5,122 nt of DNA, taken from assembly GCA_012271025.1 (NCBI GenBank), contig JAAXHF010000199.1, forward strand, positions 1 to 5,122. Reading direction: 5' to 3'. A program made the translations under genes and the position numbers. Each line of letters begins with the position of its first letter. The first letter of the stretch is position 1. This document shows positions 4,867 through 5,122 of the stretch, in pieces. Origin of the DNA: Deltaproteobacteria bacterium (GTDB lineage Bacteria; Desulfobacterota_B; Binatia; Bin18). Below the pieces are notes generated by a model that did no database searches, was not told the origin of the DNA, and worked only from the letters and a program-made list of their open reading frames with translations.

Positions 4867-5122
4867 TCAGTCTTGCTGGTCTTGCACTGTGACTTCAACG
4901 AAAACAGTCCCGATCCATTCCGCCAGCTTGTAGGTCCTTGGACGCAGTTTCCTGAGCCCTGCGGTGCTGCGCTCGGGGTCATCGAGGATAGGCAGCGCCC
5001 AGCCGACATACTCCTCTCCTTGAATGAGCAGGCGGACTTCCGCGCCACCTTCCAGATGCTTCTCCCAGCCAAAATCACTGCCGATGTAGACCAGAGCCCC
5101 CTCGCGCAGGTAGTTCACCGGA
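4867..5122 (-). CDS. Probable deazaflavin(F420)-dependent nitroreductase-family protein, C-terminal part
   Basis: Only the last 84 residues are in the window; the reading frame is open to the right edge. The GTG at 5118 is an internal Val ('PVNYLREGALVYIGSDFG'), not a start, because Pro precedes it in frame and the strand pattern continues. The run 'LREGALVYIGSDFGWEKHLEGGAEVRLLIQGEEYVGWALP' (read in pieces) is the split-barrel core seen in nitroreductase-family deazaflavin-dependent and PNPOx-like oxidoreductases: strand, 'GSDFGWEKHL' cofactor-side turn, then 'EVRLLIQGE'. A tail 'DDPERSTAGLRKLRPRTYK' and 'VFVEVTV' closes the barrel before a short acidic QDQQD end. It converges on the LLM monooxygenase with 82 bases between. 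Cofactor F420 is inferred from family resemblance; FMN or heme-binding split barrels are alternatives. Confidence 0.6.
   Translation of the reverse strand, partial: PVNYLREGALVYIGSDFGWEKHLEGGAEVRLLIQGEEYVGWALPILDDPERSTAGLRKLRPRTYKLAEWIGTVFVEVTVQDQQD

Noticed and set aside
5116..5118. GTG at 5118 as the start of an 83-residue protein.
   Set aside because: The fold begins mid-domain, Pro precedes in frame and no ribosome site is visible; it is an internal Val of a longer gene.

Overview
The window is G+C-rich bacterial DNA with densely packed genes, strong Shine-Dalgarno sequences (GGAGGA, GAGGAG, AAGGAGG) and heavy use of G/C-ending codons. The gene content is a 'metabolic accessory' set: a type-1 periplasmic-binding-protein fold protein, a DUF1989 protein, two unrelated Fe(II)/2-oxoglutarate oxygenases, a luciferase-like flavin monooxygenase and a probable F420-type reductase. 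This suggests a large genome of an uncultured, metabolically versatile soil or marine bacterium (Tectomicrobia/Entotheonella-, Binatota- or proteobacteria-like). That placement is inference only, because no marker gene is present. No phage, IS, CRISPR, tRNA or rRNA was found.

Layout. Positions 1-592 (minus) hold the N-terminal 197 residues of a sugar/LacI-type ligand-binding protein that runs off the left edge. A 164-bp divergent spacer (593-756) carries a possible plus-strand promoter and two inverted repeats. Genes at 757-1386 (DUF1989, urea-carboxylase-associated family) and 1476-2546 (isopenicillin-N-synthase-like oxygenase) read rightward, 89 bp apart, and are probably co-transcribed. 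A REP-like palindrome with a GTAG head (2575-2604) lies in the convergent gap before a TauD/TfdA-type dioxygenase (2640-3551, minus). A 180-bp divergent spacer follows, with a good sigma70-like promoter for the TauD gene. The flavin-dependent monooxygenase is at 3732-4784 (plus). It converges, over a hairpin at 4798-4831, on the C-terminal end of a probable deazaflavin-dependent nitroreductase-family protein (4867 to the right edge, minus).

How they may work together. Every complete gene belongs to an enzyme family of oxidation or C-N chemistry, and the two oxygenase folds plus the flavin enzyme could act on one small organic compound (amine, amidine, sulfonate or heterocycle). However, the genes lie in alternating orientations, no pathway is recognisable end to end, and no substrate can be assigned from sequence. 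The most specific oddities are altered co-substrate/substrate positions in both oxygenases (RxA in place of RxS in the IPNS-like enzyme; RQ in place of HR at the end of the TauD motif), the DUF1989 gene without urea carboxylase beside it, and a binding protein without a signal peptide.
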